A stretch of DNA of 64,000 nucleotides from Herbaspirillum rhizosphaerae_A (lineage in GTDB: Bacteria; Pseudomonadota; Gammaproteobacteria; Burkholderiales; Burkholderiaceae_D): NCBI RefSeq assembly GCF_046025915.1, contig NZ_JAQQFR010000001.1, forward strand, positions 62,001 to 126,000. Direction: 5' to 3'. Under the pieces are notes generated by a model that was not told the DNA's origin, made no database searches, and saw only the letters and a list, made by a program, of their open reading frames with translations. Position numbers and translations under genes: made by a program. Numbering within the stretch: position 1 is the first letter of the stretch; each line of letters begins with the position of its first letter. Positions 7,366 through 16,526 of the stretch are shown one piece after another.

Positions 7366-9486
7366 TTACGCCGTTTGCGCCAGCTTCGCTTTGAGTAATT
7401 CGAATTCCTTCTCGAAATCCAGCGTCTTGCGCTGCGTGCTCATCGCCATCAGCGCATGCGAACCACCTGCATCGCTCTCCTGAGGGCGAATCCACACCCA
7501 GAGGCGACGCTCCCGGATATACAGCATCGAGAACACGCCCAACACCAGAAACAGGCAACCGAGATACACCACTTTCTTGCCCGGCGAGCGCGTTACCTGG
7601 AACACCGAGGCCTTGACCTCATCGAAACTGCTCAGCTGCAGATAGACAGGCGCGTGGTAAAAACCAGCGTCCGCCATGGCGTTGATCGCCAATTGGAGAA
7701 AGCGCGCATGCTTCTCATCGGTCGCCATCGGCGGCTGACCTGATTTCTCGCGCGCCACTTGCCACAGCTCCCACATGCTGCCGTTGAGGATTTTCATGAA
7801 AATATCCGCGGCTTTCTCCTGCTCCGCAGCCGGGATCTTTTCAATGAATCGCGATACGGCGATATAACCCGACTCCTTGCCGTCGCCTGCAAAAATGCTC
7901 AGGCCGCGCAACGCCGACTGCTGCACCTGTTCGCGTAACTGGTCGGAAGCGGTGCTGGTGCCTTTCATGGCCTGGCGCGCATAGCGTGCCGCTGCTTCTT
8001 CGCGCAACGCCGGGTTGGCCAGCGCAGCGCGCAGACGCATCCATTCGTTGACGCTATCGTTCTCGTCGGCCGGGATCCGCAGATAGCGGAAGGGCTCATC
8101 CGGCATATCGCGCACACCCGCCAGGAAAACATAAGCGCCGTCGACCTGCACCGACATCATGTAGTTGAGAAACTCGCGCGCCTGCCCGGTCTTGTCGCGC
8201 AATTTATATTGCACGCTCGGTCCGACATTCTTCAGATCCTTGTTGTTGGCGTTCTTGGCACCGGAACCGAGATGCTTGTCGAATCCTGCCGCAAAGCTCT
8301 TGTTGACGTTTTTATTGACGCTGCGCACATCCTGGCTGGCGCTGTTGCTCATGTTTTCAACGTTGAAGGGACGGAAACCCGTCCATTCAACGGTGTAGTC
8401 GCTGTCCTTTCCTTTATCAGCAGAGGCCAGCGGCGTGCTGCCGTTGACTTCACCGGCGATCTGGAAGGTTTTGTCTTCGGCGCCGCTCATCGCGTGCCCG
8501 GTCAGGCGCAGCTTGCTGCCACCGTCTTCGAAGCTGGATTGATAGACCGCGACGCCGTTATAGATCAACGGCTCATTGACCTTGATCGTGGCGGAAAAGT
8601 CTTTGCCGGTAGCGTTGTCGCGTACGATCACATCGCTGGCAAACAACTTCGGCATGCCGGTCGAGTAGTAATCGATGACGAAACGTTTGAGATGGATCGT
8701 GAAGGGTAAGTCCTGAATCATCACGCCGTTTTGCTGCGGAATAATCGCCGTACTGCTGCTGGCGCCTTCCGGAATAAGCGTGTTGCCGCGGAAGGTCGGA
8801 TTGCCCAATCCCAAGCGATGCTCTGCCGGGATCTGCGAGATCACGCCATTTCCGGCGAACGGCGTCTTGCCGTAAAACCATTGCTGGAAGCGAATCGGCA
8901 AGTCGGAATCGAGCAACCCGCCGATGCAAATAATGACGATGGCACTATGCGCAAAGATATAACCCCATTTGTTGGCGGCGCCTTTCTTGGCGGCGATCAG
9001 CGTCGCCCCTTCTTTCTCTACCAGTTTGACTTTATAGCCGTTGGCGCCGATGCGCTGCGCCAGTTGCTGCGCCAGCGCGGCGACCGGCGTGGCGACAGTC
9101 CATTCTGCTTTGTGGTGGAAATTCTGCAGCGATTGCTCGCGCACGTTTTCGCGCCAGCTTTTGACATCCTTGAGCATCTTGGGACCATTACGCGTAATAC
9201 ACAGCGAGGTCGACAGCACCAAAAATCCCATGATCAGCAGGAACCACCAGGCCGAATACACGGCATACAAACCAGCCTTGTTGAAGACTTCGAACCAGAA
9301 CGGCCCGAACTGATTGACGTAGTTCGGCATCGGTTCGTTCTGCTTGAGCACGGTGCCGATGATGGCGGCGATGGCGATCAGCGTAAGCAGGCTGATCGCA
9401 AAGCGCATGGAAGAAAACAGTTCAACGACGTCGGCAAGCCATCGTTGCCGGGTTTTCAGTTGTATGCCTGCGGTACTGCCTGTCAT
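7366..9486 (-). CDS. resB: ResB-family cytochrome c biogenesis protein
   Basis: Partner of CcsA in System II cytochrome c assembly. The 706-residue protein opens with a cytoplasmic segment and the typical SMRFAISLLTLIAIAAIIGT first helix. A second and third helix follow around LYAVYSAWWFLLIMGFLVLS and WGYIFAHSAIVIICIGGLLD (a conserved His). A large periplasmic domain of roughly 400 residues comes next, with a last helix near VVYLGCLFLVLGVFSMLYI. The downstream gene is ccsA and the upstream gene is a dihaem cytochrome c, the client type this machine would mature. Confidence 0.93.
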   Translation of the reverse strand: MTGSTAGIQLKTRQRWLADVVELFSSMRFAISLLTLIAIAAIIGTVLKQNEPMPNYVNQFGPFWFEVFNKAGLYAVYSAWWFLLIMGFLVLSTSLCITRNGPKMLKDVKSWRENVREQSLQNFHHKAEWTVATPVAALAQQLAQRIGANGYKVKLVEKEGATLIAAKKGAANKWGYIFAHSAIVIICIGGLLDSDLPIRFQQWFYGKTPFAGNGVISQIPAEHRLGLGNPTFRGNTLIPEGASSSTAIIPQQNGVMIQDLPFTIHLKRFVIDYYSTGMPKLFASDVIVRDNATGKDFSATIKVNEPLIYNGVAVYQSSFEDGGSKLRLTGHAMSGAEDKTFQIAGEVNGSTPLASADKGKDSDYTVEWTGFRPFNVENMSNSASQDVRSVNKNVNKSFAAGFDKHLGSGAKNANNKDLKNVGPSVQYKLRDKTGQAREFLNYMMSVQVDGAYVFLAGVRDMPDEPFRYLRIPADENDSVNEWMRLRAALANPALREEAAARYARQAMKGTSTASDQLREQVQQSALRGLSIFAGDGKESGYIAVSRFIEKIPAAEQEKAADIFMKILNGSMWELWQVAREKSGQPPMATDEKHARFLQLAINAMADAGFYHAPVYLQLSSFDEVKASVFQVTRSPGKKVVYLGCLFLVLGVFSMLYIRERRLWVWIRPQESDAGGSHALMAMSTQRKTLDFEKEFELLKAKLAQTA

Positions 9487-9559
9487 AAGTGCTACCTTTA
9501 TCGATGCTGCTTGTACAGTTTTCAGCGACTGCCCCGCGGCCCCGCGCGGAAATAAAATG

Positions 9560-9586
9560 AAAAAGGGGCGGCTTCTCAGCCACCCC
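9560..9586 (-). terminator. Rho-independent terminator after cytochrome c4 gene
   Basis: A GC-rich hairpin (GGGGCGGCT, loop TCTC, AGCCACCCC, one mismatch) is followed on the minus strand by TTTTTC. It sits 25 bases past the cytochrome c4 stop and before resB, so cytochrome c4 may be transcribed mostly on its own, with readthrough into the assembly genes. Confidence 0.8.
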
Positions 9587-9610
9587 CTCCAGTTTGTTAC
9601 CAGCTAATTT

Positions 9611-10279
9611 TTACTTCAAACCGGCGATGTAGTCTGCTACCGCCTTGATTTCTTTATCCGACAAACGTTCCGCAATCGTGACCATTTGCGGGCTGTTGCT
9701 GCGTGTGCCGCCGCGGAAATTGGTCAGTTCGGCCACCGTGTAATCCTGATGCTGACCGGCCAGACGCGGATACTGTGCCGGGATGCCGGCGCCGTTCGGG
9801 CTGTGGCAGCCTGCGCAGGCGGGAACATTCTTGGAAGCGATGCCGCCGCGCCAGATTTGTTTGCCCAGATCCAGCGTGTCCTTGTTCTTGGCCGCACCCG
9901 GTTTCGGCGCCTGCGCATTGAGGTAGGCGGCGATGTTTTTCACGTCTTCATCCGACAAGGCCTTGGCCAGCGGCGACATGATAGGGTTGTTGCGACCGGC
10001 CGAACGGAAGTCGGTCAGCTGCTTGATGATATAAGCAGTATGCTGGCCGGCCAGACGCGGATTGGCGGTAATCGTGGAATTGCCCGCAGCGCCATGACAG
10101 GACACGCAAGCGGTGATATTTCGGGTAGTGTCGCCGTTGGTGTAAAGCGCCTCACCCTTGGCCGGATCAACCTTGGCGACGGGCTCTGGTTTCTTTTCTT
10201 CGGCTGCAAATGCTGTGGAAGATACCGCCAGCACTGCAATAAACAAGGATTTCAACAATGGTGAAAAGGCACGATTCAT
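9611..10279 (-). CDS. Cytochrome c4-type dihaem protein
   Basis: Periplasmic electron carrier with a signal peptide (AFA cleavage near residue 25) and two haem-attachment motifs, CVSCH (58-62) and CAGCH (155-159). Each domain also has a methionine in a ligand-like context (NPIMSP near 101 and NSPQMVTIAERL later). The 222-residue length and internal duplication match cytochrome c4, which feeds terminal oxidases. Its place next to resB/ccsA fits a client next to its assembly machine. Confidence 0.93.
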   Translation of the reverse strand: MNRAFSPLLKSLFIAVLAVSSTAFAAEEKKPEPVAKVDPAKGEALYTNGDTTRNITACVSCHGAAGNSTITANPRLAGQHTAYIIKQLTDFRSAGRNNPIMSPLAKALSDEDVKNIAAYLNAQAPKPGAAKNKDTLDLGKQIWRGGIASKNVPACAGCHSPNGAGIPAQYPRLAGQHQDYTVAELTNFRGGTRSNSPQMVTIAERLSDKEIKAVADYIAGLK

Positions 10280-10461
10280 TCAAACACCCTGAGACTTGAT
10301 TATATTAATAAATTGCCAGGTTGGCGACGATGCTTCTTTCCTTAATCTTTTCAGAAAATGCCTGAAAAGTGTTTCCTCCAGCACAACACAACAAGAGGTA
10401 ACCCCTTATTGTACAATAGCTTTTCGGCATTTTTGCCCACTTTTAATGCATTCCTCCTACT

Positions 10462-11229
10462 ATGTCCCAACTTTGGCAAGCCCGTTTCTTCACCACGGTG
10501 AATCATCTCCGTGATTTGCCAACCACTCAGGTACCCGAGATTGCCTTCGCCGGCCGCTCCAATGCCGGCAAATCTACCGCAATTAATGTGTTGTGCAATC
10601 AAAAGAAGTTGGCATTCGCTTCAAAAACGCCAGGACGGACACAGCATATCAACTATTTTTCCATCGGCGGCGCTCATGTGGCGCAGCATCGCAAAGATGA
10701 GACAAAAGTTGATGAAATCCGCGCTCTGCTGGTCGACTTGCCCGGCTATGGCTACGCCCAGGTCTCCGGCTCGGCCAAGCTGCACTGGCAGGAACTGCTC
10801 GGTGACTACGTGCGCCGCCGCGAACAGCTGGCCGCGCTGGTCATGATCATCGATTCGCGCCGACCGTTTACCGAACTCGATATTCAGATGGTTGAATGGT
10901 TTGCGCCAACCGGCAAACCCATGCATTGCATCCTGAGCAAAGCCGACAAGCTCAACCGCAATGAAGCTACCAACGCGCTGCGTCAGGCTGAGACGTTTTT
11001 GGCCAGTTATGTCGATGCAGACGGCAAGCCGTTTCCGTTCACGGCGCAATTGTTTTCGGCGCTCAAGCGTACCGGCATCGACGAAGCTTCCGACAAGATT
11101 ATGGAACTGGCCGGGCTGACCGATGACGATATAGGTAGCGATGGCGAGGGCGATGGCGCAGCATCTGCGGCGGCGCATGAGACGCCGGATACCGATGCGA
11201 TCGATGCTGCTGAAGGCGAGGATAAGTAA
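10462..11229 (+). CDS. engB: Ribosome-biogenesis GTPase EngB (YihA/YsxC)
   Basis: Essential GTPase involved in large-subunit assembly. G1 is GRSNAGKS, the G3 region is VDLPGYGYA and G4 is SKADKLNR. The protein has 255 residues against about 200-220 in most relatives. The excess comes from an insertion of roughly a dozen residues before G3 (around HRKDETKVDE) and an acidic tail of about 34 residues after the last helix, rich in Asp, Glu, Gly and Ala. It is divergent from the cytochrome c4 gene across 182 bases. Confidence 0.95.
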   Translation: MSQLWQARFFTTVNHLRDLPTTQVPEIAFAGRSNAGKSTAINVLCNQKKLAFASKTPGRTQHINYFSIGGAHVAQHRKDETKVDEIRALLVDLPGYGYAQVSGSAKLHWQELLGDYVRRREQLAALVMIIDSRRPFTELDIQMVEWFAPTGKPMHCILSKADKLNRNEATNALRQAETFLASYVDADGKPFPFTAQLFSALKRTGIDEASDKIMELAGLTDDDIGSDGEGDGAASAAAHETPDTDAIDAAEGEDK

Positions 11230-11588
11230 GAAAAAGGGCGATCGGGTGAAAGCCTGACGCCAGATGTAAAAATGCCCTGGAAGGGGGGAAACCGTTCCAG
11301 GGCAAAACGCCTATCGTTTGCACGATGAGCCCCGCTCAGGGAGGGAAGGGGAAGCGGGAGGCAACATACATTGCCTGCGTGTAAGAACCCCTCTCCGAAG
11401 AAAAGTTTCAAAGGCCGAATGGATTTTTTAATTATCGTCTTTTGAGTATTTTTTAATTGAATTTGTTTGAATTTGTCTGCATTTGGCGCCGCTGACAACA
11501 TACCGGGTCCAAGGTAATCATCCTCCGCACCGGCATCGCCTCGGCGTCGCGTTCATGTCCTTTTTCAAGCGCTTTAGCGAGTATCAAC
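11230..11588. other. 359-bp intergenic region between engB and hemB
   Basis: No gene seen. A perfect 9-bp hairpin (GCCCTGGAA / TTCCAGGGC, 11274-11303, 12-base loop) is followed by ATTTTTAC on the minus strand, so it reads as a minus-strand terminator although no minus-strand gene precedes it. It has no U-run in the plus direction. Nearer hemB the DNA becomes AT-rich, with the 11-mer ATTTTTTAATT present twice (11423 and 11448, 25 bases apart) and then TTGAATTTG and TTTGAATTTG in tandem. These could form part of the hemB promoter region. Confidence 0.5.
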
Positions 11589-12602
<1,014 letters not shown>

Positions 12603-12646
12603 GCCACGCAATAACTCGCGCAGTAACGCGGGAAATAAATCTACCG

Positions 12647-12678
12647 GCGTCGCCACTCAGGCGACGCCTTTCTCTTTC
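12647..12678 (+). terminator. Rho-independent terminator after hemB
   Basis: A perfect 9-bp stem GGCGTCGCC / GGCGACGCC with loop ACTCA is followed by TTTCTCTTT. It stands 44 bases past the hemB stop and isolates hemB from the transporter operon. Confidence 0.85.
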
Positions 12679-12758
12679 GCACCCATCCCCTTCCACGGAT
12701 TTCACCGCACCCACGCGGCATAGTTGAAATCCGGATATCCAATCTCTGAATTGGTATT

Positions 12759-12786
12759 TTTACAAAGTCGCCGGACTCTTTATAGT
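12759..12786 (+). promoter_or_regulatory. Candidate sigma-70 promoter of the tauA operon
   Basis: TTTACA (-35) and TATAGT (-10) are separated by 16 bases. The predicted transcript start lies about 100 bases before tauA, leaving a leader that contains a hairpin. This is a prediction from consensus similarity only. Confidence 0.45.
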
Positions 12787-12791
12787 CAGCG

Positions 12792-12824
12792 GAATACGGA
12801 GTCCTGTCGGGCTCCGATTCTTTT
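12792..12824 (+). promoter_or_regulatory. Hairpin with short U-run in the tauA leader
   Basis: GAATACGGAG pairs with CTCCGATTC through nine base pairs with one bulged A and a loop of about 10 bases, and is followed by TTTT. It begins only a few bases after the predicted promoter, so it could act as an early attenuator or a 5' stabilising structure. Confidence 0.4.
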
Positions 12825-12895
12825 GGCGGGCGCGCTTTGCATGTTCATGACAATGCCGCGCTCGCCTCTCGCTCAACAAGAAAAAAGGTCCGGGA

Positions 12896-13927
12896 ATGAC
12901 ATTGCATACTCTGTTCAAGAAACTCGCGGCAGTCGCCGCGCTCACGCTTAGCGTCGCCAATATCAACATCGCTCACGCCGAAGACGTCCCGCAGGAAGTC
13001 CGCTTCGCCTGGGCTGGCGGTCCGCGCGTCTGGGTTCTCGGCAAGATCGACAAGTCCTTCGACAAATCCTTCGGCGCCCCGGTGCGCTGGATTCCCTTCG
13101 CCACCGGCGCCGACGTGCTGTCGCTGTTTGCCGCCAAAGAAATCGACATCGCACGTTTTGGCTCCAGCCCGGCCGTCGCCGGCGTCGCGCGCAAACTGCC
13201 TATTGAAATCATCAGCGTGCCCGAAGTCATCGCCACCAGCGAACGCCTGATCGGCCGCAAGAGCAAGAACATCAACAGCATCAAGGATCTCGAAGGCAAG
13301 ACCGTCGCCTACCCGCCAAACTCCACTGCGCAATATGCACTGGAGCTGGCCATCAAGGTCAATCGTCTCGACAAATCCAAGATCCGCCTGGTGCCGCTGA
13401 AGCCAGCCGACCAGGTCGCCGCATGGAAGCGTGGCGACATCGACGCCGCCTATGTCTGGGGGCCGTTCACGCAACAATTCGAAGCCGATGGCGGACATGA
13501 GATTTTCGTCACCAAACAACTGCAAAAAGACGGCTTCCTGATCTACAACAACTTCGTCGTCCGCAAGGAATTCGCAGAAAAATATCCGCAGCTGGTCGTG
13601 AAATTCCTGCGTACTTACCAAGAGAAAGTCGATCAATACAAGAAGGATCCGGACGGCTCTGCGCAATTGATCGCCAAGCACCTCGACATTCCGTTTGAAA
13701 CCGCGCGCAGCGTGTTGACCGGCCTGGAGTATCCGTCCAACACCGAGCAGCTGACCCCTGCGTATCTTGGCAATGGCGCGACCACCCCGACTTCCGGTAT
13801 CGCCAAAGCAGCAAAAGACACCGCGAACTTCCTCGTGGAAATCGGCGATCTGCGCAAGAGCGACGTTCCGGAATCGTTTGCCACCGCGATCAATACGACC
13901 TACCTGAAGCAGGCGGTAAGCAAGTAA
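12896..13927 (+). CDS. tauA: TauA-family ABC transporter substrate-binding protein
   Basis: Periplasmic binding protein of the taurine/sulfonate/nitrate family. It has a signal peptide with an AHA site near residue 28. Family blocks seen are ARFGSSPAVAGVAR, PIEIISVPEV, DLEGKTVAYPPNSTAQYAL and AAWKRGDIDAAYVWGPF. The 343-residue length fits. It starts a four-gene plus-strand operon (binding protein, permease, ATPase, racemase). The actual ligand is unknown: there is no taurine dioxygenase, and the racemase hints at an amino-acid-like or sulfonated amino-acid substrate. The gene symbol denotes family, not proven specificity. Confidence 0.88.
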   Translation: MTLHTLFKKLAAVAALTLSVANINIAHAEDVPQEVRFAWAGGPRVWVLGKIDKSFDKSFGAPVRWIPFATGADVLSLFAAKEIDIARFGSSPAVAGVARKLPIEIISVPEVIATSERLIGRKSKNINSIKDLEGKTVAYPPNSTAQYALELAIKVNRLDKSKIRLVPLKPADQVAAWKRGDIDAAYVWGPFTQQFEADGGHEIFVTKQLQKDGFLIYNNFVVRKEFAEKYPQLVVKFLRTYQEKVDQYKKDPDGSAQLIAKHLDIPFETARSVLTGLEYPSNTEQLTPAYLGNGATTPTSGIAKAAKDTANFLVEIGDLRKSDVPESFATAINTTYLKQAVSK

Positions 13928-13955
13928 TGCGGCACATGATTGAGCGAGAGCACGC

Positions 13956-14765
13956 ATGAGTAACACAGTGAACACACGCTCACAGCCGGGCCTGAGCACC
14001 ACGCAACGCGTTGCCGTCAGCACCGGCGCAGTTGCGCTGGTGCTGGGCGTCTGGCAGCTGTCCGGCACCCTGAAGTGGATCGATCCCTTGCTGCTGCCGC
14101 CGCCGACCGAGATCTTCCAGACGACGGTCGACATCCTCGCCGACGGCTACCGCCAGGTCTCGTTGTGGCAACACATCTGGGTCAGCGTGCTGCGCGCGAC
14201 GGTGGCGTTTGCCGCCGCCATTGCAACGGGGATTCCGCTGGGACTGGCAATGGGCTTGTCGCAGCCGGTCAGCGCAGTACTGGAGCCGTTCGTGCAGTTC
14301 TTGCGACCGCTGCCGAAGATCGCGCTGATTCCCTTGACGGTGGTGTGGTTCGGCATTGATGAAGGATCCAAGTTTTTCCTCATCTATATTTCCTGCTTCC
14401 TGAGTGTCGTGGTGAGCGCCGCGGCAGCCGCAGTCGGCGTCAGCAAAAATCGCATACGCGCCGCACAGACACTCGGCGCCAACCGCTATCAGGTGTTCAC
14501 GCGCGTGGTGCTGCCGAATGCCTTACCGGAAATTTTTACCGGCGTACGCTTGTCCATCGGCATCGGCTGGACTTCGCTGATCGCAGCCGAGATGGTCGCC
14601 GCCAACTCCGGTCTCGGCTGGATGGTGATCAACGCCGGTACTTATCTACGCACCGATGTCGTCATGCTCGGCATTCTGCTGCTTGGCGGCATCGGTTATT
14701 TGTTCGATCTGGCATTGGTGCTGCTGCAACGCACTTTTGTACCTTGGGCGGGACGCGACGCATGA
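13956..14765 (+). CDS. tauC: TauC-family ABC transporter permease
   Basis: Inner-membrane permease of 269 residues with about six helices. The cytoplasmic EAA loop that contacts the ATPase is in the stretch RAAQTLGANRYQVFTRVVLPNALPEIFTG. The region LRPLPKIALIPLTVVWFG is characteristic of sulfonate/nitrate permeases. It starts 28 bases after tauA and its stop overlaps the ATPase start by four bases (ATGA). Confidence 0.92.
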   Translation: MSNTVNTRSQPGLSTTQRVAVSTGAVALVLGVWQLSGTLKWIDPLLLPPPTEIFQTTVDILADGYRQVSLWQHIWVSVLRATVAFAAAIATGIPLGLAMGLSQPVSAVLEPFVQFLRPLPKIALIPLTVVWFGIDEGSKFFLIYISCFLSVVVSAAAAAVGVSKNRIRAAQTLGANRYQVFTRVVLPNALPEIFTGVRLSIGIGWTSLIAAEMVAANSGLGWMVINAGTYLRTDVVMLGILLLGGIGYLFDLALVLLQRTFVPWAGRDA

Positions 14766-15574
14766 ACCAAATTGCACAATTGCCCGCACGCGTGCGGCTC
14801 GCCGGCATCAGCAAAAGTTTTGCCTCCGGCAAGCAAGCCGCCACACCGGTGCTATCCGATATCTCGCTGGAGTTGGAACAAGGCGAACTGGTCTGTCTGC
14901 TCGGCCCTTCCGGTTGCGGCAAGTCGACCATCCTCAATCTGATTGCCGGATTCGAACAAACCGACAGCGGCGCCATCCTGCTCGATGGATCGCCGGTCAA
15001 CAAACCCGGGCCGGAACGCGGGGTCGTGTTTCAGCAACCGACACTGTTTCCGTGGCTGTCGGTGCTGGACAACGTGACCTTCGGCCCGCGCATGGCGGGT
15101 GTGAAAAAGTCCGTCTATCTGCCGGAAGCGGAGCGCTATCTGCGTCTGGTCGGCCTGCAGGACTTTCATCATCACATGCCGTGGCAATTGTCCGGCGGCA
15201 TGCGGCAGCGGGTTGCACTCGCACGCGCCTGGCTGCCCAATCCGGAAATCCTGCTGATGGACGAGCCTTTCGGCGCGCTCGATGCTCAGACGCGTTTGAT
15301 GATGCAGGAACTGCTCACCAGCGTCTGGCAAAAGACCGGCACCACGATCCTGTTCATCACCCACGATGTTGACGAGGCGCTGTTCCTCGCCGATCGCGTG
15401 CTGGTGATGTCGGCACGGCCAGGCCGCATCTGTGCGGAGTTCAAGATCCCCTTCCCGCGGCCGCGCGATGTCGAGGTGCTGGTGGCCGATGTCGGCTACG
15501 GCGCGCTCAAGCAAAAGATACTGCACATCGTGCGTGAAGAAGCGCGCAAGAGTATGACCGGCACCGCACAATGA
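14762..15574 (+). CDS. tauB: TauB-family ABC transporter ATP-binding protein
   Basis: ATPase of the transporter. Walker A is LLGPSGCGKST, the ABC signature is LSGGMRQRVALARA, Walker B is ILLMDEPFGALD, and the switch His is in FITHDVDEA. The start is the ATG overlapping the permease stop, which gives 270 residues; a reading six codons longer is possible but lacks the coupling. The stop overlaps the racemase start by four bases, so all four products are probably made together. Confidence 0.94.
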   Translation: MNQIAQLPARVRLAGISKSFASGKQAATPVLSDISLELEQGELVCLLGPSGCGKSTILNLIAGFEQTDSGAILLDGSPVNKPGPERGVVFQQPTLFPWLSVLDNVTFGPRMAGVKKSVYLPEAERYLRLVGLQDFHHHMPWQLSGGMRQRVALARAWLPNPEILLMDEPFGALDAQTRLMMQELLTSVWQKTGTTILFITHDVDEALFLADRVLVMSARPGRICAEFKIPFPRPRDVEVLVADVGYGALKQKILHIVREEARKSMTGTAQ

Positions 15575-16272
15575 GCACGCCTTTGCTTGGGGTGCTCGGC
15601 GGCATGGGGCCGCTGGCAGCATTGGATTTTGCGCGCAAGCTGCTTGCGTTGAATAAGGTGGAAACGGAGCAGCAGCACATACCGACACTACTATGGAACG
15701 TGCCGCAAATCCCGGATCGTCAGCTCGCCCTGTCGCGCGGCGGCCCCTCGCCTTTGCCCGCGATGCTGCAAGGCATCGCTGTGTTGAATGCTGCGGGAGC
15801 GACCCGTATTGCGATCCCCTGTAATACCGCGCATCACTGGTTCGATGAACTCGCAGCAGCGAGTACGGCACCGTTGTTTCACATCGTCGACGCGACGTTG
15901 GCACAACTGGGCGGCCAGCAGGAAATCGTCGGCTTGCTGGCGACGCGTGGTGCCTTGCAATCCCTCCTGTATCAAGACCGTTTCGACGCCTTGCGACAGC
16001 GCTACGCCGTCAATACGGAAGACGAACTCGATGAGTTGTTCATGCCCGGTTGTTATGCGATCAAGCACGGCAAGATCGTTGAAGGCGGGCGTTTGCTGGA
16101 AGCTGCCGGGAAACGCTTGCTGGCGCGTGGCGCCACGAAGCTGGTGCTTGCCTGTACGGAAATTGCCACCGGTCTGGAACGCATCAACTCTCCCCAGCTC
16201 GCGGCATCGGTCGACACTAATGAAGCGCTGGCACGCACCTGCCTGCAGTATTGGCGCGAGCAAAACACATAA
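15571..16272 (+). CDS. Aspartate/glutamate racemase family protein
   Basis: Cofactor-independent amino-acid racemase fold. GGMGP is at residues 10-14. The two catalytic cysteines are C84 in IPCNTAHHW and C195 in LACTEIATGL, and both are present, so the enzyme should be active. Relatives racemise aspartate or glutamate, or are broad-specificity amino-acid racemases (YgeA type). Translational coupling to the TauB-type ATPase suggests it acts on the imported compound or a product of it. The 233-residue length is normal. Confidence 0.9.
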   Translation: MSTPLLGVLGGMGPLAALDFARKLLALNKVETEQQHIPTLLWNVPQIPDRQLALSRGGPSPLPAMLQGIAVLNAAGATRIAIPCNTAHHWFDELAAASTAPLFHIVDATLAQLGGQQEIVGLLATRGALQSLLYQDRFDALRQRYAVNTEDELDELFMPGCYAIKHGKIVEGGRLLEAAGKRLLARGATKLVLACTEIATGLERINSPQLAASVDTNEALARTCLQYWREQNT

Positions 16273-16288
16273 GCTCTTCTGACGCCGC

Positions 16289-16326
16289 AAAAAAAAAGCG
16301 CACCCCGACGTGAGTCGAGATGCGCT
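16289..16326 (-). terminator. Rho-independent terminator of the ADH-ALDH-binding-protein operon
   Basis: A 13-bp stem with two mismatches (AGCGCACCCCGAC, loop GTGA, GTCGAGATGCGCT) is followed on the minus strand by a run of nine T. It ends the minus-strand operon and lies between it and the convergent racemase gene. It has no U-run in the plus direction. Confidence 0.85.
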
Positions 16327-16496
16327 GAAATGCATCGGCTTACGCCGACTTCTGCTCAGAAGCTCTTAACCTGCCTTTGCACCTGCTGCGACTACCGCGA
16401 GGCCATGATCCGGCGTCGGGCGGTGCTCATAATCCTCATGTACGGAAGTACATTCCAAGGGTTCCGCGACCGAGTTCCGCTACGGTCCAAAGACAG

Positions 16497-16524
16497 GTTG
16501 ATATTTCGTTGATGTCCGGTTGAT
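16497..16524. repeat. Three GTTGAT repeats with 11-bp period
   Basis: GTTGAT occurs at 16497, 16508 and 16519, exactly 11 bases apart, just outside the binding-protein stop codon. The spacing of about one helical turn is striking but three short copies may be chance. Confidence 0.35.
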
Positions 16525-16526
16525 GA

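Noticed and set aside
10411..10421. TTGTACAAT palindrome as a divergent promoter for cytochrome c4 and engB
   Set aside because: The -10-like hexamers are there on both strands but no suitable -35 element stands at the right distance.
12845..14134. A 429-codon minus-strand frame opposite tauA and the start of tauC
   Set aside because: It runs across the intergenic gap and overlaps convincingly assigned genes; no motif recognised.
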